Source: CAZHOS01 sp964534605
GTDB lineage: Bacteria; Patescibacteriota; Saccharimonadia; Saccharimonadales; VXPC01
Direction: 5' to 3'
Assembly (NCBI GenBank): GCA_964534605.1
Contig: CAZHOS010000001.1
Coordinates: 41,769 to 105,768, forward strand
Length of the DNA: 64,000 nt
In this document: piece after piece, positions 17,764 to 26,834 of the stretch
Position numbering within the stretch: position 1 is the stretch's first letter
Layout of the letters: each line of letters begins with the position of its first letter
Translations under genes and position numbers: made by a program
The notes under the pieces: model-generated
What the model was told of the DNA's origin: nothing
Databases searched by the model: none
Seen by the model: only the letters and a program-made list of their open reading frames with translations

Positions 17764-20685
17764 ATGAAGAAGACCAAGAAGAAAATTTCTCACACAGCGA
17801 AGAAAGTACGTAAGCCTGTAAAAAAGGCTCGTAAGGTTGCGTCCAATGCTAAGGTCAAGCGCAAAGTAAAAAAACAAGCGCGCACCCAAAAACAGGCCGA
17901 GTATCTGAGCACCCTACCGAAAGGTAGGTTTAAGCGAATGCTATGGCGCCTGCACCCCAAACGCGTAGCTCGTTACTGGTTTAGTCGCCGTGGTTTGATT
18001 ATGGGCCTTAGGCTGGCTGGTGTAGGACTTTTTGTTGGATTAGCCTTCTTGTTCGGACTATTTGCCTTTTACCGCAAGGATCTACCTACAGATATTGCTC
18101 AGTTGCAAGCCTGTGTTCAAGGCCAAACAACAGAATACTATGACAGTACTGGCGAGACTCTGCTGTGGGCCAGTCAAGGCGACGTTGATTGTACGCCAGT
18201 AGACCTTGCTCAGATTAACGATACGCTCGTACAAGCGGTTCTAGCCGTCGAGGATCAAAAATTTTTTGAACACAGTGGTTTTGACTGGCGTGGTGTTCTG
18301 CGAGCGGGGATTAACAACGTTACTGGAGGCCGCCAACAAGGTGGATCGACTATTACTCAGCAATACGTAAAAAACGCGATCTTGCAAAATAACGAAAAAC
18401 TTTACTCTAGAAAGATTAAAGAATTAATACTCTCTGTCGAGTTGTCGAGATCCTTCTCTAAAGAAGAAGTCCTAAACGCCTACTTAAATGTAGCCTCATT
18501 CGGCTCGGTCTACGACGGAATAGAGGCTGCCAGCCGAGGTTATTTCGAGAAGCCTGCAGCCGACCTAACACTAGACGAGTCAGCCTTACTAGCAGCAGCC
18601 ATCCCTGCCCCAACCTTTTACTGGAATAGCCCAGAAGACCACGTAGTGCGCCAACAATTTGTATTGCGGTCTATGCTTGATCAAGGCCGTATAACGCAAG
18701 CAGAATTTGACGCAGCTATGGATGTAGACACATTGGCCAAGGTCGTAGATAGTCGCAACCAGTACGAAGGAATCATCGCCCCGCACTTTGTACTAGAAGC
18801 AGAGCAGCGTCTAGTAGATGAGTTTGGCGAGGGCATCCACCGGCTCGGGCTCCAAGTCATAACGACCATAGATCTAGAAGCCCAAGAACTAGCCGAGCAA
18901 TCTATCGAGGACGCTATCCCAAGTATCGAGGCCCGTGGCTTTGACAACGGCGCAGCTGTGGCTGTCGACACCGAAACAGGCAAAGTGATCGCACTCGTAG
19001 GATCGCGCGACTTTGACTTCCCTGGCTATGGCCAAAGCAATGTCGTTGCCCAGCAGCGAGACCCAGGCTCGGCATTCAAGATATTCGACTATGCGTCTGT
19101 TATCGAGAACACTACCGATTACGGTGCTGGTAGTATCTTCTATGACTACAAGACAGAGTTGGCGCGTGATTGGGAGCCAAAGAACTATAATGGCCTCCAC
19201 AACGGTCCTGTCACTGCCCGGTTCTCTCTTGGTCAATCCTTTAACATCCCAGCCATTAAGGCTATGTACATAGCAGGTATAGAGGAAACCCACTTGTTAG
19301 CCCGCGAAGCTGGCCTACGCACACCGGTAGTTTGTGGACAAAGCGGAGTCTGTGGTCTTGCTACCGCCTTTGGATCAGGAGCCGAGCTTCGTCTAGACGA
19401 ACTTACAAACTCCTACGCAACGTTTAGCCGCGAAGGTACATATCAACCCCTTACCTACATAGACCAGGTTATTGATGCGGACGGCGAAGTAATCAAAAAA
19501 TGGGAGGCAGCACCCGAAGACGTTATTGACCCTCAGACTGCCTACATCCTGACCAACATACTAACTGATGACTCTGTCCGCTTTGCACGCAACACGTTCA
19601 CCGTGCCGGGTGTAACTACAGCTGTAAAGACAGGTACAGATGACGGGTTCAAAAACAACACTGTATTAGGCTATAGCAAGTCTGTCGCCTTTGGAGCCTG
19701 GTTTGGTCACCACGACATTACTAGAAGCTTTAGTGAGTCCAATACTACACCTGTGCGTGCGGCTATATTCCGCTCGTTCATGAGCGCTTACCACAAGGAC
19801 CTGCCAGAATCTGCCAAGAACAATTGGCAAGAGCCTGAGGGTATCAAGAGAGTCCAGATAGATCCTATCACCGGGTTCCAAGTAGCCTCTGGTGGGCGTG
19901 TAGACATTTACCCATCATGGTATGTCCCCAAGACCCAAGACACCCAGGAAGAAGTCGAGATCGACTCAGTCAGTGGAGGCCTAGCAACCGAATGTACGCC
20001 AGAGCGTGCCATCCAGATTGTTACCGGCGGCAACATCAATGCCGAACTGCCAGAGGATGACCCTTACTTTAACGAATGGAACGGCCCAGTCTTAGCAGCC
20101 CTCGGTAACGTGGCTGGCGGAGCTGTACCAACAGAAGATGACGACCTCCACGACTGCGGTGATAACCGACCGAGCGTAAGCTTTGTCAGCGTACCGGCTC
20201 TCTGTGATCAGACCTGTGCTATTACAGTTGACCTACAAAGAGGTACGCATGCTCTAGAGACAGTCAACTTTAGTGTCGACGGGCAAATACTACCCGGCGG
20301 ATCTATTAGTACCGGAGATGGTGGTGGTCAGATAGTATTTAACTTCGAGCCAGACTTTAGCGGATCAAAGGCCCTAAATGTGGAGGTGGTTGACTCTGCC
20401 CTCTATGACGCAAGCATAAACAGGACTATTGTGTTCGAGCAGACCGTACCAGTAGCGCTCGAGGACATAACAGTCGGTAGTGGATTTATAAATGTTAGCT
20501 GGAATCGTCCAGAGAACGGCCTCGAGCTCGACTTTGGCGGGGCATGCGACGGAGAAGCTAACGCAGTCCTACCAGGCGGCAGTGCAAGTACGATCATCGA
20601 TACAGAGGATTTTCCGACTGGCAGCTGCAATGCAACACTGATCAATAACGGCGCTGGTGTTAACACTATCAGTTTCGACCTATAA
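17764..20685 (+). CDS. class A penicillin-binding protein (glycosyltransferase/transpeptidase)
   Basis: 973 residues, PBP1A-like, polymerising and cross-linking peptidoglycan on the outer face of the membrane. A very basic cytoplasmic tail of about 75 residues precedes one membrane helix (near 80-105). The GT51 domain shows EDQKFFEHSGFDWRG, QGGSTITQQYVKN and SFSKEEVLNAYLN. The transpeptidase has SAFK as the SxxK nucleophile motif (near residue 438), SFN as SxN, and KTGT near 624. About 280 residues follow the transpeptidase, with beta-rich, cysteine-containing repeats likely to be Ig-like surface domains. The start is supported by GGAG. Confidence 0.95.
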   Translation: MKKTKKKISHTAKKVRKPVKKARKVASNAKVKRKVKKQARTQKQAEYLSTLPKGRFKRMLWRLHPKRVARYWFSRRGLIMGLRLAGVGLFVGLAFLFGLFAFYRKDLPTDIAQLQACVQGQTTEYYDSTGETLLWASQGDVDCTPVDLAQINDTLVQAVLAVEDQKFFEHSGFDWRGVLRAGINNVTGGRQQGGSTITQQYVKNAILQNNEKLYSRKIKELILSVELSRSFSKEEVLNAYLNVASFGSVYDGIEAASRGYFEKPAADLTLDESALLAAAIPAPTFYWNSPEDHVVRQQFVLRSMLDQGRITQAEFDAAMDVDTLAKVVDSRNQYEGIIAPHFVLEAEQRLVDEFGEGIHRLGLQVITTIDLEAQELAEQSIEDAIPSIEARGFDNGAAVAVDTETGKVIALVGSRDFDFPGYGQSNVVAQQRDPGSAFKIFDYASVIENTTDYGAGSIFYDYKTELARDWEPKNYNGLHNGPVTARFSLGQSFNIPAIKAMYIAGIEETHLLAREAGLRTPVVCGQSGVCGLATAFGSGAELRLDELTNSYATFSREGTYQPLTYIDQVIDADGEVIKKWEAAPEDVIDPQTAYILTNILTDDSVRFARNTFTVPGVTTAVKTGTDDGFKNNTVLGYSKSVAFGAWFGHHDITRSFSESNTTPVRAAIFRSFMSAYHKDLPESAKNNWQEPEGIKRVQIDPITGFQVASGGRVDIYPSWYVPKTQDTQEEVEIDSVSGGLATECTPERAIQIVTGGNINAELPEDDPYFNEWNGPVLAALGNVAGGAVPTEDDDLHDCGDNRPSVSFVSVPALCDQTCAITVDLQRGTHALETVNFSVDGQILPGGSISTGDGGGQIVFNFEPDFSGSKALNVEVVDSALYDASINRTIVFEQTVPVALEDITVGSGFINVSWNRPENGLELDFGGACDGEANAVLPGGSASTIIDTEDFPTGSCNATLINNGAGVNTISFDL

Positions 20686-20697
20686 GAGTAGTTAGTA

Positions 20698-21663
20698 GTG
20701 ATAAGAAGACTATCCGGCGGCTTTGCAATAGGGCTCGTTATGGGGCTGGCTATATTTGCCTTCCTTAACCCCTATTCGTTCCCGGACTGGTGGACACTAC
20801 GGTCGTACACGCCGTCTGCAGAAATAGAGGCGTTAGCCAAAAACAGCTTCTTTACGAGCGAAGCCGAGCGCCTATTCTATGTGCACGATCCAAAGCTGCA
20901 ATCATCCGAGGAATTTATGTCTAACTGCCCTGTCGAGGAGACTGTCGTGTTAGGTTGCTACGACGGTAGAGGCATCTATATATTCGAGGTAGAAGAAGAG
21001 CAGCTAGATGGCATAGAGGAAGTAACGGCAGCTCATGAAATGCTGCATGCAGCCTACGCCAGATTAAGCAACAGCGACCAACAAGAGGTTGTCGAGTGGT
21101 TAAATATCACATTCGACCAGGTATCTGACCAGCGCATCAGAGACGTTGTGGCGACCTACGAGTCACAGGGACAAGACGTTATCGATAACGAACTCCACTC
21201 TATCCTTGCAACAGAGCTAGAAGAGTTGCCAGAATTCCTAGAAGACTACTATTCGCAGTATTTTACAGATAGATCGCAGGTCGTTGCCCTCAGCCAGCAA
21301 TATGAGGCAGTGTTTACGGCCCTTAAAGATCAGGTAGACAACCTAGATATGCAGTTATCAGATCTATCGGCCAGCATCCGCCTACTGGAAGCTTCACTAG
21401 AGACACAGGGCGATACTATCAATACCGAGCGTGAGCGTATCAGTACGCTGCTAGACAACGATGATATCCCAGCCTACAACCAGGCGATTCCAGGCTTTAA
21501 CCAATCTATCGACGCCTACAACCAGGACTTCGCACAACTAGAAGTCTTGATCGCAGAGTTTAACGACCTCGTCAAACAGCGCAACAGTATTGCAACCGAG
21601 CAAAATAATCTTGTCGAGAGCATTGATAGTAACTTTAGCCAGCAAGAAGGCTCTGGTGGCTAA
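20698..21663 (+). CDS. membrane-anchored putative zinc metallopeptidase with coiled coil
   Basis: 321 residues starting with GTG at 20698. One N-terminal membrane helix (near 8-27), then an extracellular part with the zinc-protease motif HEMLH in TAAHEMLHAAYARL (near residue 117). A long predicted coiled coil follows between about 195 and 310 (EAVFTALKDQVDNLDMQL and similar). The third zinc ligand is not obvious, so activity is inferred from HExxH only. It follows the PBP by 12 bases and overlaps radA by eight, so it belongs to this transcription unit. A role in remodelling wall or surface proteins is a guess from context. Confidence 0.7.
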   Translation: MIRRLSGGFAIGLVMGLAIFAFLNPYSFPDWWTLRSYTPSAEIEALAKNSFFTSEAERLFYVHDPKLQSSEEFMSNCPVEETVVLGCYDGRGIYIFEVEEEQLDGIEEVTAAHEMLHAAYARLSNSDQQEVVEWLNITFDQVSDQRIRDVVATYESQGQDVIDNELHSILATELEELPEFLEDYYSQYFTDRSQVVALSQQYEAVFTALKDQVDNLDMQLSDLSASIRLLEASLETQGDTINTERERISTLLDNDDIPAYNQAIPGFNQSIDAYNQDFAQLEVLIAEFNDLVKQRNSIATEQNNLVESIDSNFSQQEGSGG

Positions 21664-22984
21664 ATCTACCGCCAGCTACCTATGCAGCTCGTGTGGGGCC
21701 AAGAGCAATCAATGGAGCGGTAAATGCTTCGAGTGTGGAGATTGGGGCAGCCTAGAGGCTGACCAAGCAGCAACGCTGAATGTTAGTGCCGGTTCCGGTA
21801 AACAAGTAAGCGGTAAAAAGATCCAAGCCTCCCCTATTAGCAAAAAGACAAAGGGTATCGATAGCCACCGCTTAAGCACTGGCACCAAAGAAGTTGACCA
21901 AGTACTAGGGGGAGGCGTTGTGCAGGGCTCTGTTGTACTGCTAGCAGGACAGCCAGGAGCAGGTAAAAGCACTTTGCTGCTGCAAGTAGCTGCATATCTG
22001 GGCAAAAGCAGCAAAACAATCTATATTAGCGGCGAGGAGTCAGAGCGCCAGGTAAGCTCCCGCGCCAATCGTCTCAAGCTAGGTGCCACAGACCTGCAGT
22101 TGGCTAGCAACAATTCAGCCGACGACATCGCCGCTACTATCGCCAGCGGTGATTATGACGCCGTTATTGTTGACTCTATACAAACCATCAATACTAGCAG
22201 CTCTAGCGGTGTACAGGGTGGTGTATCGCAGATAGTCAACTCCACCCATATGCTAATCAATGCTGCCAAGCAAAGTGACACGGCTCTAATCCTCGTTGGT
22301 CACGTCACCAAAGAAGGCAACATCGCCGGCCCCAAGCTGCTCGAGCACCTTGTCGATGTTGTGCTACAGCTAGAGGGTGATAAGTTTGTAGGGTTCAAGC
22401 TGCTGCGAGGGCGCAAGAACCGCTACGGCTCTGTCGACGAAGTAGCCGTTATGGAAATGGGAGAGCTAGGCATGCATCCTGTCGATAACCCTTCGGCCGC
22501 TTTGCTAGAGGAGCGTCAACTAACAGACGGCTCGGTAATATTTGCGGCCATGGAGGGTACCAAGCCACTACTTGTAGAGATCCAGGCGCTCACTAACAAA
22601 TCAGCCTTCGGTTACCCCAAACGCACAGCTGTGGGCTTTAGCCAAAATCGACTCAACTTGATAATCGCAATACTCGAGAAACGCACCAAACTATCGCTAA
22701 GTGACATAGACATCTATATATCAGTTAGCGGCGGCCTAACTATTACAGAGCCTGCAGCAGACCTAGCCGTAGCCATGGCCATCGCTAGCAGCGCCAAAGG
22801 GCTGGCGCTACCCAAAGACGCCGCCGTCTACGGCGAAGTTGGCCTGGGCGGCGAGATCCGCCGAGTAATTTTTGCCGACAAGCGGGCGAAAGAAGCTAAG
22901 AAGGTCGGCTTCAAGACCGTGATTGGCCCAGCTAGTACCAAAAAACTAGATTTAAAGTCACTCCTTAATACTTACCTAAAGTAG
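21656..22984 (+). CDS. radA: DNA repair protein RadA
   Basis: RecA-like ATPase that acts in recombination and branch migration. 442 residues from the GTG at 21656, which has AAGAAGG upstream. The frame reaches 22 codons further back, but those codons lie over the preceding gene. The N-terminal zinc finger CSSCGAKSNQWSGKCFEC, Walker A GQPGAGKSTLL (near residue 100), the RadA motif KNRYG (near 253) and a C-terminal Lon-like domain are all in order. It overlaps the metallopeptidase gene by eight bases. Confidence 0.96.
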   Translation: MAKSTASYLCSSCGAKSNQWSGKCFECGDWGSLEADQAATLNVSAGSGKQVSGKKIQASPISKKTKGIDSHRLSTGTKEVDQVLGGGVVQGSVVLLAGQPGAGKSTLLLQVAAYLGKSSKTIYISGEESERQVSSRANRLKLGATDLQLASNNSADDIAATIASGDYDAVIVDSIQTINTSSSSGVQGGVSQIVNSTHMLINAAKQSDTALILVGHVTKEGNIAGPKLLEHLVDVVLQLEGDKFVGFKLLRGRKNRYGSVDEVAVMEMGELGMHPVDNPSAALLEERQLTDGSVIFAAMEGTKPLLVEIQALTNKSAFGYPKRTAVGFSQNRLNLIIAILEKRTKLSLSDIDIYISVSGGLTITEPAADLAVAMAIASSAKGLALPKDAAVYGEVGLGGEIRRVIFADKRAKEAKKVGFKTVIGPASTKKLDLKSLLNTYLK

Positions 22985-23036
22985 GTTCATGCCTCCTTTT
23001 TATGCGGTCAATGGCACAGCCTTTATATAACCCTTC

Positions 23037-23295
23037 CAATACTTTTTCTCAAAAAGTATCACAAGAACACCCCAGCGGTAATCAGAAGACAGACTAGCAA
23101 AAACCTTTACCTACAATCAGCAGCCTGCGGGACTCCCTCTGGTCGGTCTGAGTTAGCTAAAAGCCAACAACCAGACTGATCCTCGCCTGAATGACTGCAG
23201 GCAAGAGTTTTAGGCTAATCTGTTCTGATTAATGCTGGGAATAGAGGTAAAGCCAGCTCGCTGGCTTTAGAGTTAGTGATTGCGGCTACGCCGCT
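23037..23295 (+). ncRNA. dispersed structured element, copy 1 (candidate ncRNA)
   Basis: Intergenic element beginning 52 bases after the radA stop. It opens with ATACTTTTT-CTC-AAAAAGTAT. A long-range stem follows: CCCAGC..TAATCA (23071-23084) pairs with TGATTA..GCTGGG (23226-23239). Inside are GTTAGCT/AGCCAAC (23152-23158/23162-23168) under GTCTG/CAGAC, and GCCTG/CAGGC (23185-23189/23198-23202). Past the closing stem is AAAGCCAGC/GCTGGCTTT (23249-23268). The same layout recurs at 35164-35425 and, on the other strand, near 44112-43745, with compensatory changes in the inner hairpins. No protein is encoded. Function is unknown. Confidence 0.7.
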
Positions 23296-23331
23296 CTGCT
23301 CGTTACACACCTTTAGTCTGCTGATACATTT

Positions 23332-23360
23332 TTGACATTATTTGTCTTTTCTGGTAAAAT
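23332..23360 (+). promoter_or_regulatory. consensus promoter of the gene at 23513
   Basis: TTGACA (23332-23337), 17-base spacer, TAAAAT (23355-23360). It predicts a start near 23367 and a 5' leader of about 146 bases, long for this window. Confidence 0.85.
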
Positions 23361-23366
23361 AATTTT

Positions 23367-23512
23367 ATCAACTTTAGGTTGAGTACATCACATTTTTGCT
23401 GATTTTAAGGCAGGATTAGAGCTCATTTTAAGTGGACTGTAATCCTGTCTTAAAAAGACAGTGGGCAAATCGCCCTTCTGATGTAAATCAGAGTTAGGGC
23501 AAGGAGCCCATT
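23367..23512 (+). promoter_or_regulatory. folded 5' leader with competing helices (candidate cis-regulatory RNA)
   Basis: A 16-bp stem with one G-U pair (23403-23418 with 23440-23455) competes with CTGTCTT/AAGACAG (23445-23461). Further on, GGGC (23463-23466), GCCC (23472-23475), AGGGC (23496-23500) and GCCC (23506-23509) can pair in alternative combinations. The last pair encloses the ribosome site as GGGC-AAGGA-GCCC, four bases before the ATG. The arrangement looks like a switch controlling ribosome access. It does not match a riboswitch class I recognise. Confidence 0.55.
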
Positions 23513-23908
23513 ATGAAGACTGAGATATATGTATCTCGGAAATTGTCCGGTGACTTGAAGTCTAGGACCGGCCGAGAATTAGCGGCGCATATTGAGTTCA
23601 TGCACTCCGTGTGTGCTGCACTCCCAAGTCTGCTTGAAAAAGCTGGCGTACCGTATGACACGGACGATGGCTACTCGGTAGAGTGGCCAGCATGGCCAGT
23701 GGTTCGTGTTGGTCCGATTATCGCTGGGATTCACGTTGAAGACGGTGAACCCGTCATTGACGTGCAGCACAAAGATCTGGCCTTGCCTTTCAGCGATGAA
23801 CAGCTCGCAGTCCATACGCTCGGAAGGTTAGAGCTAGGCAGTGCTCAGTTGAGCACTCTAGAGCTAGGAGTCAACGCTATGGTTGGTCGAGCCTCCTCTC
23901 TGCAATAG
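23513..23908 (+). CDS. hypothetical protein with regulated leader
   Basis: 131 residues, not recognised. There is no signal peptide or membrane segment, and composition is balanced and slightly acidic. It contains GIHVEDGEPVIDVQHKD, a possible small beta domain. AAGGAG lies eight bases before the ATG, in the loop of a small hairpin. It is transcribed alone from a consensus promoter behind the structured dispersed element, and is closed by a strong terminator. The second copy of that element also precedes a small leadered hypothetical gene (35555-35908), though the two proteins do not obviously resemble each other. Confidence 0.7.
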   Translation: MKTEIYVSRKLSGDLKSRTGRELAAHIEFMHSVCAALPSLLEKAGVPYDTDDGYSVEWPAWPVVRVGPIIAGIHVEDGEPVIDVQHKDLALPFSDEQLAVHTLGRLELGSAQLSTLELGVNAMVGRASSLQ

Positions 23909-23920
23909 CGAACGTGATGT

Positions 23921-23950
23921 AGGGGCCCCTTCGGGGGTCTCTTTGTCTTT
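23921..23950 (+). terminator. Rho-independent terminator
   Basis: AGGGGCCCC-TTCG-GGGGTCTCT stem with a UUCG tetraloop, followed by TTGTCTTTT. It lies 12 bases after the stop of the hypothetical gene. Confidence 0.85.
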
Positions 23951-24049
23951 TGGGCTACCAAAAAACTAGCGACTTCGCTACCGGCCTTCTTAACGCCGAT
24001 AATTTATCTCATGATGCCTAAGCTCTACTAGCCTACTAAATGGACTGAA

Positions 24050-26524
24050 CTACTCGACAATAGATTCCACTGTGGGGGTTTTGTCTTTTAGGCTCAGATC
24101 TACGACGCTGCCCTCTTCTATTTCACCTGATAGTAAGCTCTCAGCAATGCGATCCTCTAGCTCTTCTTGGATGAGGCGGCGGAGTGGGCGGACGCCGTTC
24201 TTGGCGTCGTAACCGGTACTCACGAGCCATTTTTTAAGCTGCGTACTGGTCTTCATGCCCAGCTTGCGGTTAAGCAGTCTGCGCGCCAGATCGTCTAGTT
24301 GAATGTTAACAATCTTGCCGACATCTTTGCGCGACAGCGCACGGAAGACAATCGTTTTGTCCAACCTGTTTAACAGCTCTGGCTTCATGAAGGATTTTAG
24401 CTCGTCGCGAACTTTGCGCTCGTTCTCGCGGTGTAATTTGTCAACTTGCTTTTGATCTGTGTCGCTCTTGGCAGAAAAGCCCAAGGAGACTTCTTTTTGT
24501 AGCTCTTTAGCGCCTAGGTTACTAGTTAGGATAACTATCGTATTGCTAAAGTTAACAGTGCGACCCTTGGCGTCAGTTAGCACTCCGTCCTCTAACAGCT
24601 GCAGCAGCATATTAAATACATCTGGGTGAGCCTTCTCGACCTCGTCAAACAGTACCAGGCTGTAGGGTTGGCGCCGGATCTTTTCGGTCAACTGGCCACT
24701 CTCGTCGTAGCCTACGTAGCCGGCTGGGGCGCCCAGCAGACGCGAAACAGTGTGCCTCTCGCCAAACTCTGACATATCTATCTTTATTAAAGCGTCGTCG
24801 TTGCCGTAAAACTCTTTGGCTAGCGAGCGGGCAAGCTCTGTCTTACCAACGCCTGTTGGCCCCAAAAAGAGGAAGCTGCCTATCGGGCGCTTGGCATCGG
24901 ATATGCCGCTGCGGCTACGTCTAATAGCACGCGACACAGCCTCGACAGCTTCTTGTTGCCCAATAATATGCTTGCCCAGACGCTTTTCGAGGCTTAGCAG
25001 AGCCTTGGCCTCGGACTTGACGACCTGCATAACTGGCACGCCTGTCCAAATAGATATAACCTTGGCAACCTCCTCGGAATCTAGCTTTAGCTTTTGTTTG
25101 ACACCGCCTTGTTTGCGGAGGTCTGCCTGAGTACTTTCTAACTGGGCGATCTTCTGTTTGTAGGCAGCAGCTTTCTCGTAGTCTTCGTCCTCGACAGCGT
25201 CGTCCATACGCACTTTTAGCATCTGAATATCCTTTAGCACAGCTCGCGCCTTGGGGTCTACTTTACCCTTGCTAACTCGCAGATGGGCACAAGCTTCGTC
25301 TAGTAGGTCTATGGCCTTGTCAGGCATAAATCGGTCATTAATGTAGCGATCGGCTAGATTTACGGTGTCCTGTAATACTTCGTCATCAATACTTAGGCCA
25401 TGGAAATCCTCGTATTTGTGCTTTAGTCCGCGCAGTACTGCTAGCGTCTCTTGCTTGGTTGTCTCTGGCACTATTATCGGCTGGAAACGGCGCTCGAGTG
25501 CCGCGTCTTTCTCGATATGTTTGCCGTACTCGTCGGTGGTGGTGGCGCCGATAACCTGGATCTTACCACGCGCCAATGCAGGCTTGAGGATATTACCAGC
25601 ATCTATTGCTCCCTCAGCAGCACCAGCGCCCACTATCAGGTGTAGCTCGTCTATAAATACTATGGTGTCTTTGCTATCACTAAGCTCGCTCATGACTTTC
25701 TTGAGGCGATCCTCGAACTCACCACGGTATTTGGTGCCAGCAATCATGCCAGGTAGGTCTAACATAACAATCCGCTTCTCCAGCAAGCTGTCAGGCACAT
25801 CGTCGTTGACAATACGCTGGGCAAGTCCCTCGACTATAGCTGTTTTACCTACACCAGGTTCACCGATGAGGACTGGGTTGTTCTTGCTACGGCGATTAAG
25901 GATGGTCACCATGCGCTTGACCTGTACGTCACGCCCAACAACTGGGTCTAGCTTACCCTGCTTGGCCATATCGGTCAGATCGGTGCCAAAGTAATCTAGG
26001 GCAGACTTGCCTTTCTTGGACGTCTTGGACTTCCCAATACGGGCAGACGAACCGTCGAGACCTTGTTTGCCGAGCAAGCTCTCCATAGCGAGATGCAGCT
26101 TGTGCAGGTCGACATTCATGTCGCGTAACAACACCGTTGCTCGGGCGTTCTTTTGGGCCAGGATACTATAGAGAATGTGCTCGGTGCCACACATGTCTTG
26201 GTTAAATTCCTGGGCAACGTCCCAGCTCATACGCAAGGTCAGCTTGGCTGTTTCGGACAGACCTTTACTCTGGGCATTGAGCACCATTGTCTTAGGGGCT
26301 AAATTAAGGGCTAGCCGGGCGCGGTCATAACTAATCCCAGCATCGCTAAGCATCTTGGCACCAAGGGAAGGCTGCTGGCGTAGTACACCCAATAAAATAT
26401 GCTCGGTACCTACGTATGCTGCGCCTAGCTCTGCAGATATAACGTCTGCATGCTTGAGACTCTTGAGCGCATTGTCGCTAAAGTTGGTTAAGAATTCTTC
26501 GAATCCGGAGTTATCTGATGCCAT
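24050..26524 (-). CDS. clpC: Clp protease ATP-binding subunit ClpC
   Basis: Hsp100 unfoldase that feeds substrates to ClpP. 824 residues. Two Clp N-terminal repeats cover roughly residues 1-145. AAA-1 has GEPGVGKTA (near 222) and VFIDELH. A UVR-like coiled segment ([14 protein letters not shown]) lies between the two ATPase domains. AAA-2 has GPTGVGKTE (near 566) and [10 protein letters not shown], and a C-terminal D2 small domain follows. The middle UVR motif identifies ClpC rather than ClpB. A CIRCE element and promoter lie directly upstream, so it is co-regulated with clpP. Confidence 0.96.
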   Translation of the reverse strand: MASDNSGFEEFLTNFSDNALKSLKHADVISAELGAAYVGTEHILLGVLRQQPSLGAKMLSDAGISYDRARLALNLAPKTMVLNAQSKGLSETAKLTLRMSWDVAQEFNQDMCGTEHILYSILAQKNARATVLLRDMNVDLHKLHLAMESLLGKQGLDGSSARIGKSKTSKKGKSALDYFGTDLTDMAKQGKLDPVVGRDVQVKRMVTILNRRSKNNPVLIGEPGVGKTAIVEGLAQRIVNDDVPDSLLEKRIVMLDLPGMIAGTKYRGEFEDRLKKVMSELSDSKDTIVFIDELHLIVGAGAAEGAIDAGNILKPALARGKIQVIGATTTDEYGKHIEKDAALERRFQPIIVPETTKQETLAVLRGLKHKYEDFHGLSIDDEVLQDTVNLADRYINDRFMPDKAIDLLDEACAHLRVSKGKVDPKARAVLKDIQMLKVRMDDAVEDEDYEKAAAYKQKIAQLESTQADLRKQGGVKQKLKLDSEEVAKVISIWTGVPVMQVVKSEAKALLSLEKRLGKHIIGQQEAVEAVSRAIRRSRSGISDAKRPIGSFLFLGPTGVGKTELARSLAKEFYGNDDALIKIDMSEFGERHTVSRLLGAPAGYVGYDESGQLTEKIRRQPYSLVLFDEVEKAHPDVFNMLLQLLEDGVLTDAKGRTVNFSNTIVILTSNLGAKELQKEVSLGFSAKSDTDQKQVDKLHRENERKVRDELKSFMKPELLNRLDKTIVFRALSRKDVGKIVNIQLDDLARRLLNRKLGMKTSTQLKKWLVSTGYDAKNGVRPLRRLIQEELEDRIAESLLSGEIEEGSVVDLSLKDKTPTVESIVE

Positions 26525-26556
26525 ATGTACTGATATACCCTATATTAAGTACCTTA

Positions 26557-26585
26557 ATATTACCTGAATCTGGCACTCTATGCAA
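26557..26585 (-). promoter_or_regulatory. clpC promoter
   Basis: On the minus strand TTGCAT (26580-26585), 17-base spacer, TAATAT (26557-26562). The -35 sits inside the CIRCE spacer, so a bound repressor would block polymerase. Confidence 0.75.
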
Positions 26586-26596
26586 GCGAGTGCCAA
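26570..26596 (-). promoter_or_regulatory. CIRCE operator (HrcA site) of clpC
   Basis: TTGGCACTC, nine bases, GAGTGCCAG on the minus strand: two positions from the consensus. It is the second CIRCE in the window. Confidence 0.9.
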
Positions 26597-26666
26597 ACAG
26601 CGAAGTTTTTAAGTTAAAAGTAGTGAAGTAGCACTTTTATTTTTTTACAAAATAATGTTCGCTAGA

Positions 26667-26834
26667 CTAGTCTTGCGGTGGATTGTTCTTCAGTGTCTCT
26701 AAAAGGCTGTTTTCAAGGTCTTCTTTTTTCTTGAGCTTTACAGGCTGCACCTTTTTGTATGGTTTGCTGGGGCGTCTTTTACGATCGTTAAAATTACGGC
26801 GGGATCGTCCGTTGTTATTCCTTTGCTGGTTCAT
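26667..26834 (-). CDS. small basic protein sharing the NusA C-terminal motif
   Basis: 55 residues from the ATG at 26834, which has AAGGAGG six bases upstream. It overlaps the last 20 bases of nusA. The N-terminal 30 residues are rich in Arg, Asn and Lys (NNNGRSRRNFNDRKRR), as in RNA-binding tails. The C-terminus KLKKKEDLENSLLETL closely matches KLKKKEELESSLLDTL in NusA's own tail. It is therefore probably a partial duplication of the NusA end, co-translated with it. Function is unknown; a shared binding partner is an inference. Confidence 0.7.
   Translation of the reverse strand: MNQQRNNNGRSRRNFNDRKRRPSKPYKKVQPVKLKKKEDLENSLLETLKNNPPQD

Noticed and set aside
22985..23512. tmRNA, RNase P RNA or CRISPR in the large spacers
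   Set aside because: None of the hallmark sequences of tmRNA or RNase P RNA is present, and there are no regularly spaced short repeats; the shared sequence is long and present in three dispersed copies.
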